Shown: piece after piece, positions 63,826 to 64,000 of the stretch
Layout of the letters: the number at the start of each line of letters is the position of its first letter
Position numbering within the stretch: position 1 is the first letter of the stretch
Assembly (NCBI GenBank): GCA_910587935.1
Contig: CAJUNP010000007.1
Coordinates: forward strand, 1-64,000
Reading direction: 5' to 3'
Source of the DNA: an uncultured Lachnospiraceae bacterium
GTDB taxonomy: Bacteria > Bacillota > Clostridia > Lachnospirales > Lachnospiraceae
DNA length: 64,000 nt
Made by a program: the position numbers and the translations under genes
Notes under the pieces: model-generated
Databases searched by the model: none
What the model saw: the letters and a program-made list of their open reading frames with translations, nothing else
Told to the model about the DNA's origin: nothing

Positions 63826-64000
63826 CTAAAATTGTTCCTGCTCCAGATCCCTGTTGCTTTCAATCCTGACATGAATTCCGTCCTTTACCAGCCTTCTGAA
63901 AAAGTAACGTTCCACATCGGCTTCCACAATGCTGCTTGCAAAATTAACGGTCAGTATATCTCCAAAACTGATAATGGCGCAGTTTGTCCTGGATGAAAAG
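63826..64000 (-). CDS. C-terminal end of a gene running off the right edge
   Basis: Only the last 58 codons are present; the visible part reads CAIISFGDILTVNFAS and ends YFFRRLVKDGIHVRIESN plus an acidic tail, with the stop at 63826-63828. A condensation/acyltransferase-like protein is suspected from its neighbours and the NFxxxxxxxxxxxYFFRxLxxDG pattern, but the fragment is too short to prove it. Confidence 0.5.
   Translation of the reverse strand, partial: FSSRTNCAIISFGDILTVNFASSIVEADVERYFFRRLVKDGIHVRIESNRDLEQEQF

Noticed and set aside
1..64000. CRISPR arrays, insertion sequences, diversity-generating retroelements
   Set aside because: No regularly spaced direct repeats, transposase ORF, reverse transcriptase or template/variable repeat pair was seen.

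Overview
The window looks like a chromosomal segment of a Lachnospiraceae-type Clostridium (Firmicutes). The grounds are gene content and layout: a long single-chain PurL, PyrB with a separate PyrI, a folC-folE-HD-folP-folBK folate operon, a dgt-dnaG-rpoD-trmK operon, an A-type RNase P RNA, strong GGAGG ribosome sites and sigma-A type promoters. The genus cannot be fixed by reading alone.

Region 1 (1-24312, all + strand) is accessory, phage-type DNA with late tail genes only. It holds two consecutive tail modules. Module A is a 2198-codon tape-measure-like ORF whose 5' part is missing or out of frame, then a distal tail protein, a 1323-aa tail-tip protein ending in an S74 chaperone, a BppU-type fibre, a coiled-coil protein and an XkdX-like microprotein. 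A GC-rich hairpin follows. Module B is a second, paralogous tape-measure-like protein of 1408 aa, a 96-aa protein, an FN3-like protein, a Dit-like protein, a hub protein, a tail fibre, a pair of small paralogous proteins and a 214-aa terminal protein. No capsid, portal, terminase, integrase, holin or endolysin is visible; the left side of the element lies outside the window.

Region 2 (24345-24651) is the junction: a bidirectional terminator, tRNA-Met(CAT) and tRNA-Val(TAC) on the - strand, a leader hairpin and a near-consensus promoter.

Region 3 (24707-64000) is ordinary chromosome, mostly - strand. It contains carA-carB-queH-argS, divergent from an alanyl-tRNA editing protein; an unknown gene, a TetR regulator and purL; an OFA-type MFS transporter; an HD hydrolase; folC-folE-HD-folP-folBK, followed by tcdA; a PH-domain gene divergent from a nitroreductase; pyrB-pyrI-PHP behind a terminator-like hairpin; and a probable zinc-related operon (His-rich COG0523 GTPase, a COG0523 fusion protein, a ZIP transporter, ylmH and a PF06541 membrane protein). 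These are followed by a membrane-anchored trypsin-like protein, rnpB, dgt-dnaG-rpoD-trmK-nucleoside kinase, and a run of lrgB, lrgA, an alpha/beta hydrolase, a zinc-ribbon membrane protein and a truncated gene at the right edge.

The most unusual content is the double tail module with two paralogous tape-measure genes. Next come the COG0523 fusion protein in a zinc context, the HD protein inside the folate operon, the hairpin directly before pyrB and a possible small RNA near 39440-39548.
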